From JASLQO01 sp002327525 (GTDB lineage: Bacteria; Pseudomonadota; Gammaproteobacteria; Pseudomonadales; Azotimanducaceae): a stretch of 64,000 bases of DNA. The notes beneath the pieces were generated by a model. The model did no database searches. It saw only the letters and a list, made by a program, of their open reading frames with translations, and was not told where the DNA came from. The DNA lies in contig JASLQO010000013.1 of the NCBI GenBank assembly GCA_030744435.1, positions 310,001-374,000 of the forward strand. Reading direction: 5' to 3'. Position 1 is the stretch's first letter. The number at the start of each line of letters is the position of its first letter. Shown here one piece after another: positions 8,507 through 17,389 of this stretch. Made by a program: the position numbers and the translations under genes.

Positions 8507-9283
8507 ATGGGCCTTTCGCGCTTGAACCGCTCCATCGAGGGCAGAGTGGCGATCGTTACGGGTGCTGCCAGCGGCATGGGGGAAGCCACCGCAAAGTTGT
8601 TTGCCGATGAGGGTGCGAAGGTCGCGGCCATCGACCTGAACGCGGAGCCCCTCCAGCGCGTGGTGAGTGAGATAGAGGCGGCCGGGTGTCCGGTCGGGGG
8701 CTGGATGCTCGATCTGAGCGACAGAAGAGCCATCGGCGCAATCATCGACGACATCGCCACCCACTTCGGCGGGATCGATATCCTGGTCAACAACGCCGGA
8801 ATCTCTATTCCTACTCCTATAGACGGGGATGATTTCGAGACCGCGTGGGACCAATCCCTGGCCGTGCTGCTGACCGCGCATACCGCCACGATAAGGGCGG
8901 CGCTGCCCTATCTGCGGGAGTCGGATTCGGCGCGCATCGTCAACATCGCTTCCACCGAGGGCCTGGGTGCGACCAAGTATGGAAGTCCGTACACGGCCGC
9001 CAAAACCGGTGTTATCGGACTCACGCGATCGCTGGCCGTGGAATTTGGCACGGAGGGCATCACGGTAAACTGCATCTGTCCGGGCCCGATTCGTACCGGC
9101 ATGACGGATGCGATTCCCGAAGAACACAAACAGGAGTTTGCGCGACGGCGGGTCGCGCTCAAACGCTATGCCGATCCCGAAGAGGTCGCGCACGGTACGC
9201 TCAACTTCGTTCTCCCCGCGTCGGCTTTCATGACGGGAGCCGTGCTGCCCGTCGACGGTGGCCTGACCATACGCAACGCGTGA
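8507..9283 (+). CDS. SDR family oxidoreductase
   Basis: 258 residues, classical short-chain dehydrogenase. The nucleotide-binding motif TGAASGMG is at residues 18-25, NNAG follows strand 4, and the catalytic Ser and Tyr/Lys appear in IVNIASTEG and SPYTAAKTG. The C-terminal CPGPIRTGM and LPVDGGLT are typical. The Asp after strand 2 (AAIDLNAEP) suggests NAD rather than NADP. The stop overlaps the GTG start of the downstream transporter by four bases, so the two are co-expressed. The substrate is unknown; the neighbouring enoyl-CoA hydratase and transporter suggest a lipid or terpenoid-type catabolic role (inference). Confidence 0.85.
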   Translation: MGLSRLNRSIEGRVAIVTGAASGMGEATAKLFADEGAKVAAIDLNAEPLQRVVSEIEAAGCPVGGWMLDLSDRRAIGAIIDDIATHFGGIDILVNNAGISIPTPIDGDDFETAWDQSLAVLLTAHTATIRAALPYLRESDSARIVNIASTEGLGATKYGSPYTAAKTGVIGLTRSLAVEFGTEGITVNCICPGPIRTGMTDAIPEEHKQEFARRRVALKRYADPEEVAHGTLNFVLPASAFMTGAVLPVDGGLTIRNA

Positions 9284-10653
9284 GCGATTCCTCAGACCAT
9301 CGCGTGCCGTGGCGAACGGTACTGGCTTTTGGCGCGCCCGGGACCGGGGCGGGGTACATGTACCTGCTGCTCGGTCTCTACGTAATGAAGTTCTCGACGG
9401 ACGTACTGCTGATCGCACCTGCCGTGATGGGCATCATCTTCAGCGCCTCGCGTATCTGGGATGCGATATCGGATCCGGTGGTAGGTTATCTGAGTGATCG
9501 GACCTCACTTGCCTTTGGGCGCCGCCGCAGCTGGATACTCGCCAGCCTGATTCCCGTCGGAGCCACTTTCTATATGGTGTTCGTGCCGCCGCAGGGCGTG
9601 GGTGAGGGATATCTTATCGCGTGGATGGCTGTGGCCATTATCGGCTACTACTCCGCGATAACCATCTTCTTCGTCCCGCACATGTCGCTCGGCGCGGAGC
9701 TGTCCTCCAACTACCACGAGCGCAGCCGGTTGTTCGGTGTCCGGCACGGCTTCTACACCTTCGGCTCGATACTCTCTCTGGCGAGTATGCAGATTCTCAT
9801 CAATGCCGAGGCCAAGGGACGTGAGGAGGTGCTGGCAACCGCAGAACAACTCGCGATTCTGGCCATCGTTGTCATGTCGGTGCTCATCCTCTACGCGGTG
9901 TTCAATCTCCGGGAAAACCCGGAGCATCGGGGGCGCGTCAACGAGAACGCGTTTCGCGCGTTCGCGGATGTGTGGCGAAATCCGCACGCACGGCTGCTAA
10001 TCGTCGTGACCTTCATCGAGAACATCGGCGGAGCCGCGATTGGTGTGTTGACGTTGTACGTTGCGCAGTACGTCGTGGGAGCGCCCTACCTCGCACCCGC
10101 CATCATTCTGTCCTACATGATTCCATCCACCGCGTCCGTACCGATGTGGATTCCACTGTCCAGACGGTTCGGCAAGATACGCCTGTGGCGGTTCTCGATG
10201 CTGCTCACCGGTATCTCTTTCGGGGTCATGTTCGGGCTACCGTTTTTGGATGGCACGACGGCGAAACTGTGGCTGATCATAGTGGCCGCGATATTCGCCG
10301 GTCTTGCCGCGGGGGCAGGTGGAACGATGGCGCCGTCGGTACAGAGCGACGTGATCGACTATGACGAGTTCATGACCGATGAGCGTAAGGAAGGATCGTA
10401 CTTCGCTGCCTGGAATTTCACCTACAAGAGCGCAATGGGCTTAATGCTGCTGCTAACCGGCTTCGTGCTCGAATTCAGTGGTTTCGTGCCGAACCAGGAG
10501 CAAACCATGACCGTGCAGCTCGCTATGGTCAGCCTGTATGGTCTGCTGCCATTGATCTGCTACATGGTCGGGGTGGTGATGATGGGTCGGTTTACGCTGG
10601 ACGAGGCCGAACATGCGCGTATTCGACAGTTGGCGGTCAGCAGAAAGCCATAG
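9280..10653 (+). CDS. GPH-type MFS symporter
   Basis: 457 residues from the GTG that overlaps the SDR stop; the open frame back to 8845 is only the SDR gene read in another frame. About 12 hydrophobic segments are visible. The loop 2-3 signature SDPVVGYLSDRTSLAFGRRR is characteristic of the glycoside-pentoside-hexuronide:cation symporter family (MelB-like, MFS_2). A second signature-like loop lies at SDVIDYDEFMTDERKEGSY. Marine relatives are often annotated as sugar or lysophospholipid-type carriers, so the substrate stays open. Located in the inner membrane. It converges on the enoyl-CoA hydratase gene with a 20-base gap. Confidence 0.82.
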   Translation: MSDSSDHRVPWRTVLAFGAPGTGAGYMYLLLGLYVMKFSTDVLLIAPAVMGIIFSASRIWDAISDPVVGYLSDRTSLAFGRRRSWILASLIPVGATFYMVFVPPQGVGEGYLIAWMAVAIIGYYSAITIFFVPHMSLGAELSSNYHERSRLFGVRHGFYTFGSILSLASMQILINAEAKGREEVLATAEQLAILAIVVMSVLILYAVFNLRENPEHRGRVNENAFRAFADVWRNPHARLLIVVTFIENIGGAAIGVLTLYVAQYVVGAPYLAPAIILSYMIPSTASVPMWIPLSRRFGKIRLWRFSMLLTGISFGVMFGLPFLDGTTAKLWLIIVAAIFAGLAAGAGGTMAPSVQSDVIDYDEFMTDERKEGSYFAAWNFTYKSAMGLMLLLTGFVLEFSGFVPNQEQTMTVQLAMVSLYGLLPLICYMVGVVMMGRFTLDEAEHARIRQLAVSRKP

Positions 10654-10673
10654 TTGATGCTACGTGGAGGCTA

Positions 10674-11459
10674 CTAGTGGCCTTTGAAGTTCCCCGGACG
10701 CCGCTCCGCCACCGCCCGCACGCCTTCCTTGTGATCTTCGGTTTGCTGCAGGCGGTGCTGTTCGATGAACTCGTGATCGGTTTGTGCTTTCACCGCATCG
10801 GCAATCCCCGCCCGCATCGTTGCTCGTACTGACTGTACGGCGAGCGGTGCATTTTCGGCGATTTCGGCAGCGAATCGTATCGCCTCGTCTCGCAGATCTT
10901 CCTTATCGGTCAGAAAATCCGCCAGTCCCCACTCATGTGCCGTTGCACCGTCGATACGCCGTCCGGTCATAAACATGAGATTGGCTTTCTGCGGCCCGAT
11001 CAGCTTGTCGAGCGTGTACGTCAACCCGAACCCGGGATGGAATCCGAGTTTGACGAAGTTGGCGGTGAAGCGGGCCTCTGGGCAGACCACGCGAAAATCG
11101 GGCATCACCGCGAGCCCGAATCCTCCTCCGACCGCTGCGCCCTGAATAGCCGCGATCACGGGTTTCTTGCAGGCAAACAGGCGCACGGCGGCAGTGTAGA
11201 GAGGATTGCCTCCGGTTTGCGTGCGCGCGGAGCGTTGTGATTGCTCGGAGCGGTTCGAGAAGTTGGCGCCCGCGCAGAAGTGTTTGCCCTCAGAGGCCAG
11301 CACCAGTGCCCGGGTCTCGATGTCTTGATCGAGTGCCTCGAAGGCGTCGCCGAGGTCGTTGATCAGATCTTCGTCGAAGAAATTGTTGGGCCCACGCTGA
11401 ATCTCCACGAGCGCGACGTGCTCGACCGGGTGGTTGACCTCGACATCCCCATGTTTCAT
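10674..11459 (-). CDS. Enoyl-CoA hydratase/isomerase family protein
   Basis: 261 residues from ATG at 11459 (MKHGDVEVNHPVEHVALVEI); an extension to 11609 is rejected because it lies outside the family start. Crotonase fold: oxyanion-hole segments GKHFCAGANF and IQGAAVGGGFGLAV, then FVKLGFHPGFGLTYTLDKL and the C-terminal helices. I do not see the usual catalytic Glu in the ANFVKLGFHPG segment, so hydratase activity specifically is uncertain and another crotonase reaction is possible. Divergent from the metallo-hydrolase at 11554. Confidence 0.85.
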   Translation of the reverse strand: MKHGDVEVNHPVEHVALVEIQRGPNNFFDEDLINDLGDAFEALDQDIETRALVLASEGKHFCAGANFSNRSEQSQRSARTQTGGNPLYTAAVRLFACKKPVIAAIQGAAVGGGFGLAVMPDFRVVCPEARFTANFVKLGFHPGFGLTYTLDKLIGPQKANLMFMTGRRIDGATAHEWGLADFLTDKEDLRDEAIRFAAEIAENAPLAVQSVRATMRAGIADAVKAQTDHEFIEQHRLQQTEDHKEGVRAVAERRPGNFKGH

Positions 11460-11553
11460 GTCCGCGCTCCCGTGATGTGGCGTTACCGGAATGTTTGAAT
11501 ATGTCCGATGTATTTGCAACGCTTGCATGGAATTCGTTGATTGGGAGACGGCT

Positions 11554-12396
11554 ATGTTGACGTGGCGAATTGGTGATGTGCGTGTGACGCAACTGGTGGA
11601 ACAGACCACCGCTTCGCTTGGGCCTCACCTGTTGCCACAGGCGACACCCGAGGCGCTTGCCAAAGTGCCCTGGATCGAACCCTTTGTCGATGAACACTCG
11701 CGCCTGGTATTGAGTATGCATTCACTGTTTGTCGAGAGTGGCGGTCAGACACTGATGGTGGACACATGCATCGGAAACGACAAGCCGCGCACGTACCCCA
11801 AATGGAACTACATGCAGACTGATTTCATGGAACGCCTGCGCGCCGCCGGCTTCCATGAAGACCGCATCGACACCGTGCTGTGCACGCACATGCACGTCGA
11901 TCATGTCGGCTGGAATACGAGGCTCGTGGACGGGCGCTGGGAGGTGACATTCGCAAACGCTCGCTATCTCTTCGCCGAAGCTGAGTGGCAACACTGGCGG
12001 GGGGAAGAACAGGAGTATGGGCCGGTGATCGAAGATTCCGTGCAACCGATTTTCGATGCGGGCCTCGCCGACCTGGTAGCTGCGGTTCACCGGGTCTCGG
12101 ACGAAGTGTGGCTCGAACCCACACCGGGGCACACGCCGGGGCACGTGAGCGTGCACATCGCCTCGAATGGTGAGGAAGCGGTGATCACGGGCGACATGCT
12201 TCATCACCCATGCCAGATCGCGCACCCTGGCTGGTCGAGTACCGCCGACTACGATCAGAGCGAGAGTGCGATCACCCGGCAGGGTTTCCTCGACCGCTAT
12301 GCGGACCGGCCAGTGTTGATCATAGGTACGCACTTCGCGGCACCCACGGCCGGTCGTGTTGTGCGTGACGGTGAGGCGTATAGGCTGGATTACTGA
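11554..12396 (+). CDS. MBL-fold metallo-hydrolase
   Basis: 280 residues, started at the ATG after GGGAGACGGCT. Zinc-binding motifs of the metallo-beta-lactamase fold are all present: HMHVDHVGW (about residues 111-119), HTPGHVSVH, TGDMLHHPCQI and the final GTHFAAPTAG. No signal peptide, so cytoplasmic. Resembles the quorum-quenching lactonase / Zn-dependent hydrolase group of COG0491. The substrate cannot be decided. Divergent from the enoyl-CoA hydratase with a 94-base gap that probably holds both promoters. Confidence 0.85.
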   Translation: MLTWRIGDVRVTQLVEQTTASLGPHLLPQATPEALAKVPWIEPFVDEHSRLVLSMHSLFVESGGQTLMVDTCIGNDKPRTYPKWNYMQTDFMERLRAAGFHEDRIDTVLCTHMHVDHVGWNTRLVDGRWEVTFANARYLFAEAEWQHWRGEEQEYGPVIEDSVQPIFDAGLADLVAAVHRVSDEVWLEPTPGHTPGHVSVHIASNGEEAVITGDMLHHPCQIAHPGWSSTADYDQSESAITRQGFLDRYADRPVLIIGTHFAAPTAGRVVRDGEAYRLDY

Positions 12397-12442
12397 GGTT
12401 GGTGTGTCACAGGCGTAGTGCCAGGTCCACCTTGCCCGGGCT

Positions 12443-12841
12443 CTAAGACAGTACTTCGAGGCGGAAACTGCCGTAGTCTTTGAGCGCAAGCTCTTCAGTA
12501 AAGTCGGTGGGGCTGCCGTTCAGGCTCAGCTCGCGCTTGGCGATACCATCACCAAAGCCCGGATTTCTCATGGCGAGCACCTGCGGAAAGTCGCATTGTA
12601 TGACTTTCTTGAGCAACGTGAGTTGCTCGAAACTCACGTTGGCGATAGACATACGAAGCAGTTGGTCAGGTGTTTCCCGGACAGAGCGCATGTCTTTGAC
12701 GAGTGTCGCCAGTGCTTTGTCCGCGGCTTTACCGAGTGCTGCACGTGCACCCTGAAGATCGTTGTCAAAGCGTTGATGATGGCGCTGTGGCAGCGAACGC
12801 CAGATGAGTAGCTGATCCATCACTGTGATCGAGGCAGCCAA
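12443..12841 (-). CDS. Hypothetical protein, N-terminus probably cut by IS remnant
   Basis: 132 codons as an open frame. The body (FDNDLQGARAALGKAADKAL, MRSVRETPDQLLRMSIANVS, LLKKVIQCDFPQVLAMRNP) is helical and looks protein-like, but I do not recognise the family. The first ~10 residues (MAASITVMDQLL) overlap the left edge of the IS3 transposase remnant, so the original N-terminus is probably lost and the present ATG fortuitous. No signal peptide or membrane segment. Possibly non-functional. Confidence 0.4.
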   Translation of the reverse strand: MAASITVMDQLLIWRSLPQRHHQRFDNDLQGARAALGKAADKALATLVKDMRSVRETPDQLLRMSIANVSFEQLTLLKKVIQCDFPQVLAMRNPGFGDGIAKRELSLNGSPTDFTEELALKDYGSFRLEVLS

Positions 12842-13123
12842 TACGCCGGCGAAGACTTCCAGGAGTTGCTCTCAGAACACGGCATCGAATGTTCCATGAG
12901 CGGCACCGGCAACTGCTACGACAATGCAGCCGCGGAAAGCTGGTTCGGTCTATTGAAACGAGAACACGTCAACAAGCGACGTTATCAAACCCGAGCTGAA
13001 GCTCGAAGGGATTTGTTCGATTACATCGAACGCTTCTACAATCGGCGTCGGCCCCACGGGGCGGCAGGTAGGATGAGCCCGCTCAAATACGAGCGAGCGA
13101 CTCTATACGAAACTGTTCACTAA
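12832..13123 (+). mobile_element. IS3-family transposase remnant (C-terminal part)
   Basis: The frame from 12832 reads GSQYAGEDFQELLSEHGIEC, then MSGTGNCYDNAAAESWFGLL and FYNRRRPHGAAGRMSPLKYE, the last ~95 residues of an IS3-type OrfB integrase with the third acidic residue (Glu of AAES) and the conserved NRRRPH block. Everything upstream, including the first two catalytic Asp residues and OrfA, is missing and replaced by the minus-strand hypothetical gene. No second terminal inverted repeat was recognised. The element cannot transpose by itself. Confidence 0.85.
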
Positions 13124-13153
13124 TACGGGGCCAAAACAGAGGTGTTTGTAGTT

Positions 13154-13181
13154 ACCGTTCGTTCAATCGTGTTAGAACGGT
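13154..13181. promoter_or_regulatory. Inverted repeat before the cytochrome c gene, possible operator
   Basis: ACCGTTC (13154-13160) and GAACGGT (13175-13181) form a perfect 7-base inverted repeat with a 14-base centre, 29 bases before the GTG at 13210. The geometry suits a dimeric repressor. A GAGGAGGG ribosome binding sequence follows. No regulator gene sits beside it. Confidence 0.4.
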
Positions 13182-13209
13182 TGCTCCACGAGGAGGGTGG
13201 TCAGGTTCA

Positions 13210-14073
13210 GTGACAAAGCGAACGGTCTTGTTTGGAGCCGCGTTGCTCACGCTGATGGCGTTTGGATGGTGGTTTTTCGCCATTCCTGATGTCAGCGACG
13301 TCGCCATTCCGCAAGCTGACGAATCTATCGAACGGGGACATTACCTGGTGGATGCCGCTGGGTGCGTGAGCTGCCACGAGGGGATCGAACACCCTGGTAC
13401 CCTGAGCGGAGGGTTGGCGCTGACCACCGAGTTTGGGACGTTTTTCGTTTCCAACATCACTCCGGATGAAACTACCGGTATAGGCGGCTGGAATGGCAGA
13501 GACTTTCTGCTGGCGCTCAAACATGGTCGAAGTCGGGAGGGGGACTACTACTTTCCGGTGTTTCCGTACCGTGCCTACGCTGGAATGACCGATGAAGACG
13601 TTCTGGATGTCGCGGCCTACCTCATGTCTCTACCCTCTGTGAAATCGGCCGTGCCGGATCATGAGACATCCTTCTGGCTGCAAAGATGGATGATCGCGGG
13701 TTGGAATCGGCTGGCATCGGCGCTGCAACCTGATTTCTCGGTTGAGAGCGATCCAAAAATCGAACGCGGTAGCTATCTTGCTCGCAGTCTTGGCCACTGT
13801 GGTGAGTGCCATACCCCGCGAAACATTTTTGGTATTCCGGATCTTCGCCGGGAGTTTGCGGGCGCGCGCCTGGGCGAGGGTGACGTGGAGGCCATAGATG
13901 AACAAGCGCTGTCGCAGTGGACGCAGGAGGACTTCGTGTACCTGCTGTTTCTCGGGGTGAAACCGGACGGTGAATTCGTCGGGGGAGAGATGGAAAAGGT
14001 GATAGAACACAACACCGGCAGGCTGACCCAGGAGGATCGAGAGGCACTGGCCGCGTTTTTCAAACGCGACTAG
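13210..14073 (+). CDS. Membrane-anchored diheme cytochrome c
   Basis: 287 residues, GTG start. An uncleaved N-terminal membrane anchor or signal (VLFGAALLTLMAFGWWFFAI) is followed by two class I cytochrome domains with heme sites CVSCH (near residue 52) and CGECH (near residue 198). The spacing and segments such as FFVSNITPDETTGIGGW and FPYRAYAGMTDEDVLDVAAY match the cytochrome subunits of alcohol/aldehyde or gluconate-type dehydrogenases, which feed electrons to the respiratory chain. No dehydrogenase subunit is adjacent, so its partner is unknown. It converges on a cytochrome c-prime gene with a 21-base gap. Confidence 0.87.
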   Translation: MTKRTVLFGAALLTLMAFGWWFFAIPDVSDVAIPQADESIERGHYLVDAAGCVSCHEGIEHPGTLSGGLALTTEFGTFFVSNITPDETTGIGGWNGRDFLLALKHGRSREGDYYFPVFPYRAYAGMTDEDVLDVAAYLMSLPSVKSAVPDHETSFWLQRWMIAGWNRLASALQPDFSVESDPKIERGSYLARSLGHCGECHTPRNIFGIPDLRREFAGARLGEGDVEAIDEQALSQWTQEDFVYLLFLGVKPDGEFVGGEMEKVIEHNTGRLTQEDREALAAFFKRD

Positions 14074-14094
14074 TGTCCTGGCTGGCGTATTTAA

Positions 14095-14580
14095 CTAGTC
14101 GTTGTCTACCCGGTATGCGTCATGACAGTTCCCGCAAGCCCCCCCGAGTGCTCTGAGCCCTCTCAACGTTAGCTGTTGGTCGCCATCAGCAGCGACATCT
14201 GCGAACTTGTTGGCTTCGCTGACGAGGTTTTGCGCCTTGTCGTCAATATCATCCAGATTGTCCCATATGAGCGGAAGTGCCTCGGTTTCTACGTCGAATT
14301 CTCGCGTATCCATGGCCGCGAGCACATCAGGAATCATCGGCGCGAGTGACGCAATTCGTCTGGCGTTGCGTTCAGCGGTGGCGGCATCGAATGGCAGCCG
14401 AGCGCGCGCCATGCCGACGATCGGCGCCATGTTGAATCCCAACAACTTGAACAATCCCTGGCGGGTTGCTGTTGCATTTTCAGCACGTTTTTCTGGCGAC
14501 GGAGCTTCCTGGGCGAAGGATGGCAACGCCAACGCCGTGAACGCCACCACCAAAACAGAACTCAGCGCTCTTGTTCTCAT
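14095..14580 (-). CDS. Cytochrome c-prime
   Basis: 161 residues from the ATG at 14580; a signal peptide (LSSVLVVAFTALALPSFA-QE) fits this start. The mature part is a four-helix bundle with the heme motif at the extreme C-terminus, GGACGNCHDAYR, the hallmark of class II cytochrome c (c-prime, PF01322). These proteins are periplasmic and bind NO or CO at a five-coordinate heme. The FKLLGFNMAPIVGMARARLP segment corresponds to the family's early helices. Possibly linked to nitrosative stress or to the neighbouring cytochrome (inference). Confidence 0.88.
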   Translation of the reverse strand: MRTRALSSVLVVAFTALALPSFAQEAPSPEKRAENATATRQGLFKLLGFNMAPIVGMARARLPFDAATAERNARRIASLAPMIPDVLAAMDTREFDVETEALPLIWDNLDDIDDKAQNLVSEANKFADVAADGDQQLTLRGLRALGGACGNCHDAYRVDND

Positions 14581-14890
14581 CTTGAATATTCCATTTACCT
14601 GACACGCCGCACCTGCAAAATCATACATGCAGTAATCGCTTAGGGCGACGTCATCTCAACAAGGGTCATTTGGACTTCGCAGGGACTCCGCTCAACATCG
14701 CAGGCCCGTGACGCGGGTACCCGACTGGAGTAGGAACTCATCAGTTTCCTACCCCAGCCCCCAAGTACTTCACCGCGATACCAAACAGCGCGCTTCTATT
14801 TCCTGTTCTTCTCCACTGACGTGGCGGCCGTTTTCAGGATCTCGGTGAAGATGAACTGGGCTCCGTGGCTGACGAGCACATGGTACTTCG
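14581..14890. other. Gap with a hairpin; debris
   Basis: About 310 bases without an intact gene. An imperfect hairpin, GTAGGAACT and AGTTTCCTAC around a CATC loop, lies at 14730-14752. A CCCG/CGGG repeat lies just to its left. The right part (from about 14811) is probably degraded coding sequence leading into the peptidase remnant. Nothing else recognised. Confidence 0.35.
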
Positions 14891-15076
14891 AGGCTGGTGG
14901 AGGGATACCGGCGCGGCCTCCGGCGGGGCAAGTCGCACCCGCTTCTCGACTGGTTGCGCGCCAACGTACACGGGCAGGGCCGCAAACAGAGCAGGCGGCC
15001 GTTGTTCGAACGCATCACCGGTGCTCGTCTCAACGCCGGTTTCAAGGTGCACCTGGAGGGACGTTACCTGTGTTAG
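14891..15076 (+). pseudogene. C-terminal remnant of an M32 carboxypeptidase
   Basis: In the frame ending with TAG at 15074-15076 the sequence reads RRGKSHPLLDWLRANVHGQG, then RRPLFERITGARLNAGFKVH and LEGRYLC. This matches the last ~50 residues of thermostable carboxypeptidase Taq-type (M32) enzymes (pattern WLRxNVHxxG ... TGxxLNxxxFxxHLxxRY). The HEXXH catalytic part and everything before it are absent; upstream this frame is stopped at 14846. The end overlaps the stop of the minus-strand DUF4920 gene by three bases. Confidence 0.5.
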
Positions 15077-15579
15077 CCGCGTCGCTGCAGGCGAACGGCG
15101 TTCGCCACGATGTGGTACTCGAAGACCGGAGCGGTGATCGCGGATTCGTCCTCGCCCGCATCCTGCGCATAGTGCCGGGCGCGGTCGACACTCACTTCCT
15201 CCCGCTTCAAGACGCCCTGCAGGGTGACGTCACGGCCGGCCGAGTCGGTGGGAATGAAGAAGCTGTAGTCCTCAAACGTCACGCGTGCCACCGCCGCCCC
15301 GTCGCGGGCAATGAAGAAACAGCCCTTGCGCTGGCATACGCTGGCGATATTTGCGGTGATACGTACCTCCCGGTCGAGGTGCCGTTCGCTGTCGATGAGC
15401 AGGGTAGCGAGAGGCACGGGGTCGCTTCCGTCCACCAGCATGGCACCGAACTCCTCGAATGCCGCCGTCTGCCGCACCGGTTCGGATAAACGGATTCCGT
15501 TGGCCGTATCCGCGCTCACGGAGTTTGGGGATGCGCACAGTGCAAGGAGCATGAGAAGGGCGGATCTCAGATGTGACAT
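15073..15579 (-). CDS. DUF4920-like periplasmic protein
   Basis: 168 residues from the ATG at 15579. A signal peptide (LRSALLMLLALCASPNSVSA-D) is followed by a small beta domain: LATLLIDSERHLDREVRITA, NIASVCQRKGCFFIARDGAA and VTFEDYSFFIPTDSAGRDVT. The VCQRKGCFF pair of cysteines and the FED(Y)SFF block are the signature I associate with DUF4920. Function unknown; periplasmic. It stands alone between remnants. Confidence 0.75.
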   Translation of the reverse strand: MSHLRSALLMLLALCASPNSVSADTANGIRLSEPVRQTAAFEEFGAMLVDGSDPVPLATLLIDSERHLDREVRITANIASVCQRKGCFFIARDGAAVARVTFEDYSFFIPTDSAGRDVTLQGVLKREEVSVDRARHYAQDAGEDESAITAPVFEYHIVANAVRLQRRG

Positions 15580-15905
15580 GTTTTTCCCTTTGCTGGCTTT
15601 GCCGAGAATCGTGCACCGGGGACTCACCGGATTGTACACATATCGGTCGGATCGTTGGGCGCTGTGGAATGCGGTTTTCGTATTGCAGATGAGAACCGAT
15701 GTGAGCGCTGATTGTGGCTCGAGGCAGGCTTAAGGAGCGCTGAAGCTCAGCGTTCAAAGCTCCTGACGCAGCGATGCAGTGAAACTGCTAAACTGGTTGT
15801 TTTTCCCCGTTGAGAGCTTCAGTCGGGCCAGGAATCATCGGGCCTCGATTCCCACCGGGCGCGGGCGAAAACCCCCGGGCAAGCTCTCAATCGACGGTTC
15901 CTCTC

Positions 15906-17168
15906 ATGGCAACTCGCGATATTTTCACGGCGCTCGAAGTGCCGGACTTCCGCTGGCTGTGGATCGGCAGCCTGGGATCGTCGTTCGCCATGAACATGCA
16001 GATCGTGGCACGTGGGTGGCTGGTCTACACGCTCACGTCATCCGCGCTGGATCTAGCGTGGGTCACGCTGTCCTTCATGGTCCCTCAGGTCGCCTTTTCG
16101 CTGTGGGGCGGTGTGGTAGCCGATCGCGTTCGCAAGAAACGTATCATCATCATTGCCCAGACACTCAACTGTATCGCTACTCTGATTCTGGGCGTCATCG
16201 TGTTCACCGACCGCGTAGAGTTCTGGGACTTCATCTGGTTTGGATTCTTCAACGGTACGGTACTCGCTATGTCCATGCCGGCTCGACAGGCGTTCGTGCC
16301 CGAACTGATTCCGGAGAAGCTGATCTTCACGGCCATGGCACTCAACACCACCTGCTGGAATTTGTCGCGCATCATCGGCCCGTCGGTGGCCGGCGGCCTG
16401 ATTGCCGTGCTGGCACAAGGCGACACGTCGTCCACCTATGGCGTGGGTATCGTCTACTTCGTGATCGCAGTGCTCTACTTTCTCTCCGCGATCACGATGG
16501 GATTGGTGTCGCAGCAAGGTCAGATCAAGCCGGACAACGGTCAGAGCGCGCTTGGTGACGTGGGCGAGGCGATGCGCTATGTGTGGGAAAATCCACCGGT
16601 TTTCGGACTGATTCTGCTGTCGATCGTGCCTTTCCTGTTCGGCATGCCGCTAAACACGCTGCTACCCGCGTTCACGGAAGATATTCTCGGCGGCCAGGCG
16701 GATGACCTCGGATTCCTGATGTCCTGCATGGGTGTGGGTGCAATTGTCGGCTCGCTCATGCTGGCGGCCATGGGGGGCTTACGCAACAAAGGTGCGTGGA
16801 TCGTTGCATCCTGCGTGGGATGGGGTGCGTTCACGGTCGCATTCGGGTTTACTGAGACTCTGTGGTTCGCCTGCGCGATGATTGTGCTGATCGGCTGGAT
16901 CAGCGCCTGGAACATGTCGCTGAACCGGGGCCTCCTGCAATTGCAGATCGATCCCAATATGCGCGGCCGTGTGCTTGCCATCGACATGATGTCTCATGGC
17001 CTGATGCCCATCGGTGTCATTCCCATCAGCCTCATCGCCGAGATCTATGATGTGGCAGTCGCATTGATGGTGGCCGGCGGGATATTCGTAGTGGTGATCC
17101 TGCTGCTGCTGGCGGTATCCGTATCCGTGCGCGCCATCGATCGGTATCCACCACCGCTTGAGCAGTGA
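15906..17168 (+). CDS. MFS transporter (EntS/MFS_3-like)
   Basis: 420 residues from the ATG at 15906 (MATRDIFTALEVPDFRWLWI); a longer frame from 15810 has no ribosome binding site. About 12 transmembrane helices are visible, with the short motif VVADRVRKKRIIII after helix 2 corresponding to the MFS motif A. The family (MFS_3, the EntS-like group) comprises exporters of siderophores or drugs, but nothing adjacent defines a substrate. Inner membrane. It may be co-transcribed with the hydrolase that follows after 220 bases. Confidence 0.82.
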   Translation: MATRDIFTALEVPDFRWLWIGSLGSSFAMNMQIVARGWLVYTLTSSALDLAWVTLSFMVPQVAFSLWGGVVADRVRKKRIIIIAQTLNCIATLILGVIVFTDRVEFWDFIWFGFFNGTVLAMSMPARQAFVPELIPEKLIFTAMALNTTCWNLSRIIGPSVAGGLIAVLAQGDTSSTYGVGIVYFVIAVLYFLSAITMGLVSQQGQIKPDNGQSALGDVGEAMRYVWENPPVFGLILLSIVPFLFGMPLNTLLPAFTEDILGGQADDLGFLMSCMGVGAIVGSLMLAAMGGLRNKGAWIVASCVGWGAFTVAFGFTETLWFACAMIVLIGWISAWNMSLNRGLLQLQIDPNMRGRVLAIDMMSHGLMPIGVIPISLIAEIYDVAVALMVAGGIFVVVILLLLAVSVSVRAIDRYPPPLEQ

Positions 17169-17389
17169 GGAGAACGGTGATTGTCTGGGAGTGCCGATTG
17201 CGCTTACATTCACCTGGTTGGTGGAAAGAATCAGGCCTGGGGACTCATCACGCTCATTGCCAGAGCGTGGGCGGCTGGCGGCAGCTGCTTCGGGCCTCAT
17301 CTTTTACGGCAGCTGCGTTGCATCGCTGCATCTGACGAAACGCTTTACGAAACAAGGGGGATGCGATACCGCATTTCAACAAAGGCAGG

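Noticed and set aside
8845..9279. N-terminal extension of the GPH transporter to about 600 residues
   Set aside because: The extra part is the SDR gene read in another frame. The GTG at 9280, overlapping the SDR stop, gives the normal family length.
12832..13123. Complete IS3 element
   Set aside because: No OrfA, no first two catalytic residues and no paired terminal repeats.
14821..15489. 222-codon plus-strand frame over the DUF4920 gene
   Set aside because: Mostly antisense to a gene with a clear signal peptide and family motifs; its first part contains peptidase debris in a different frame.
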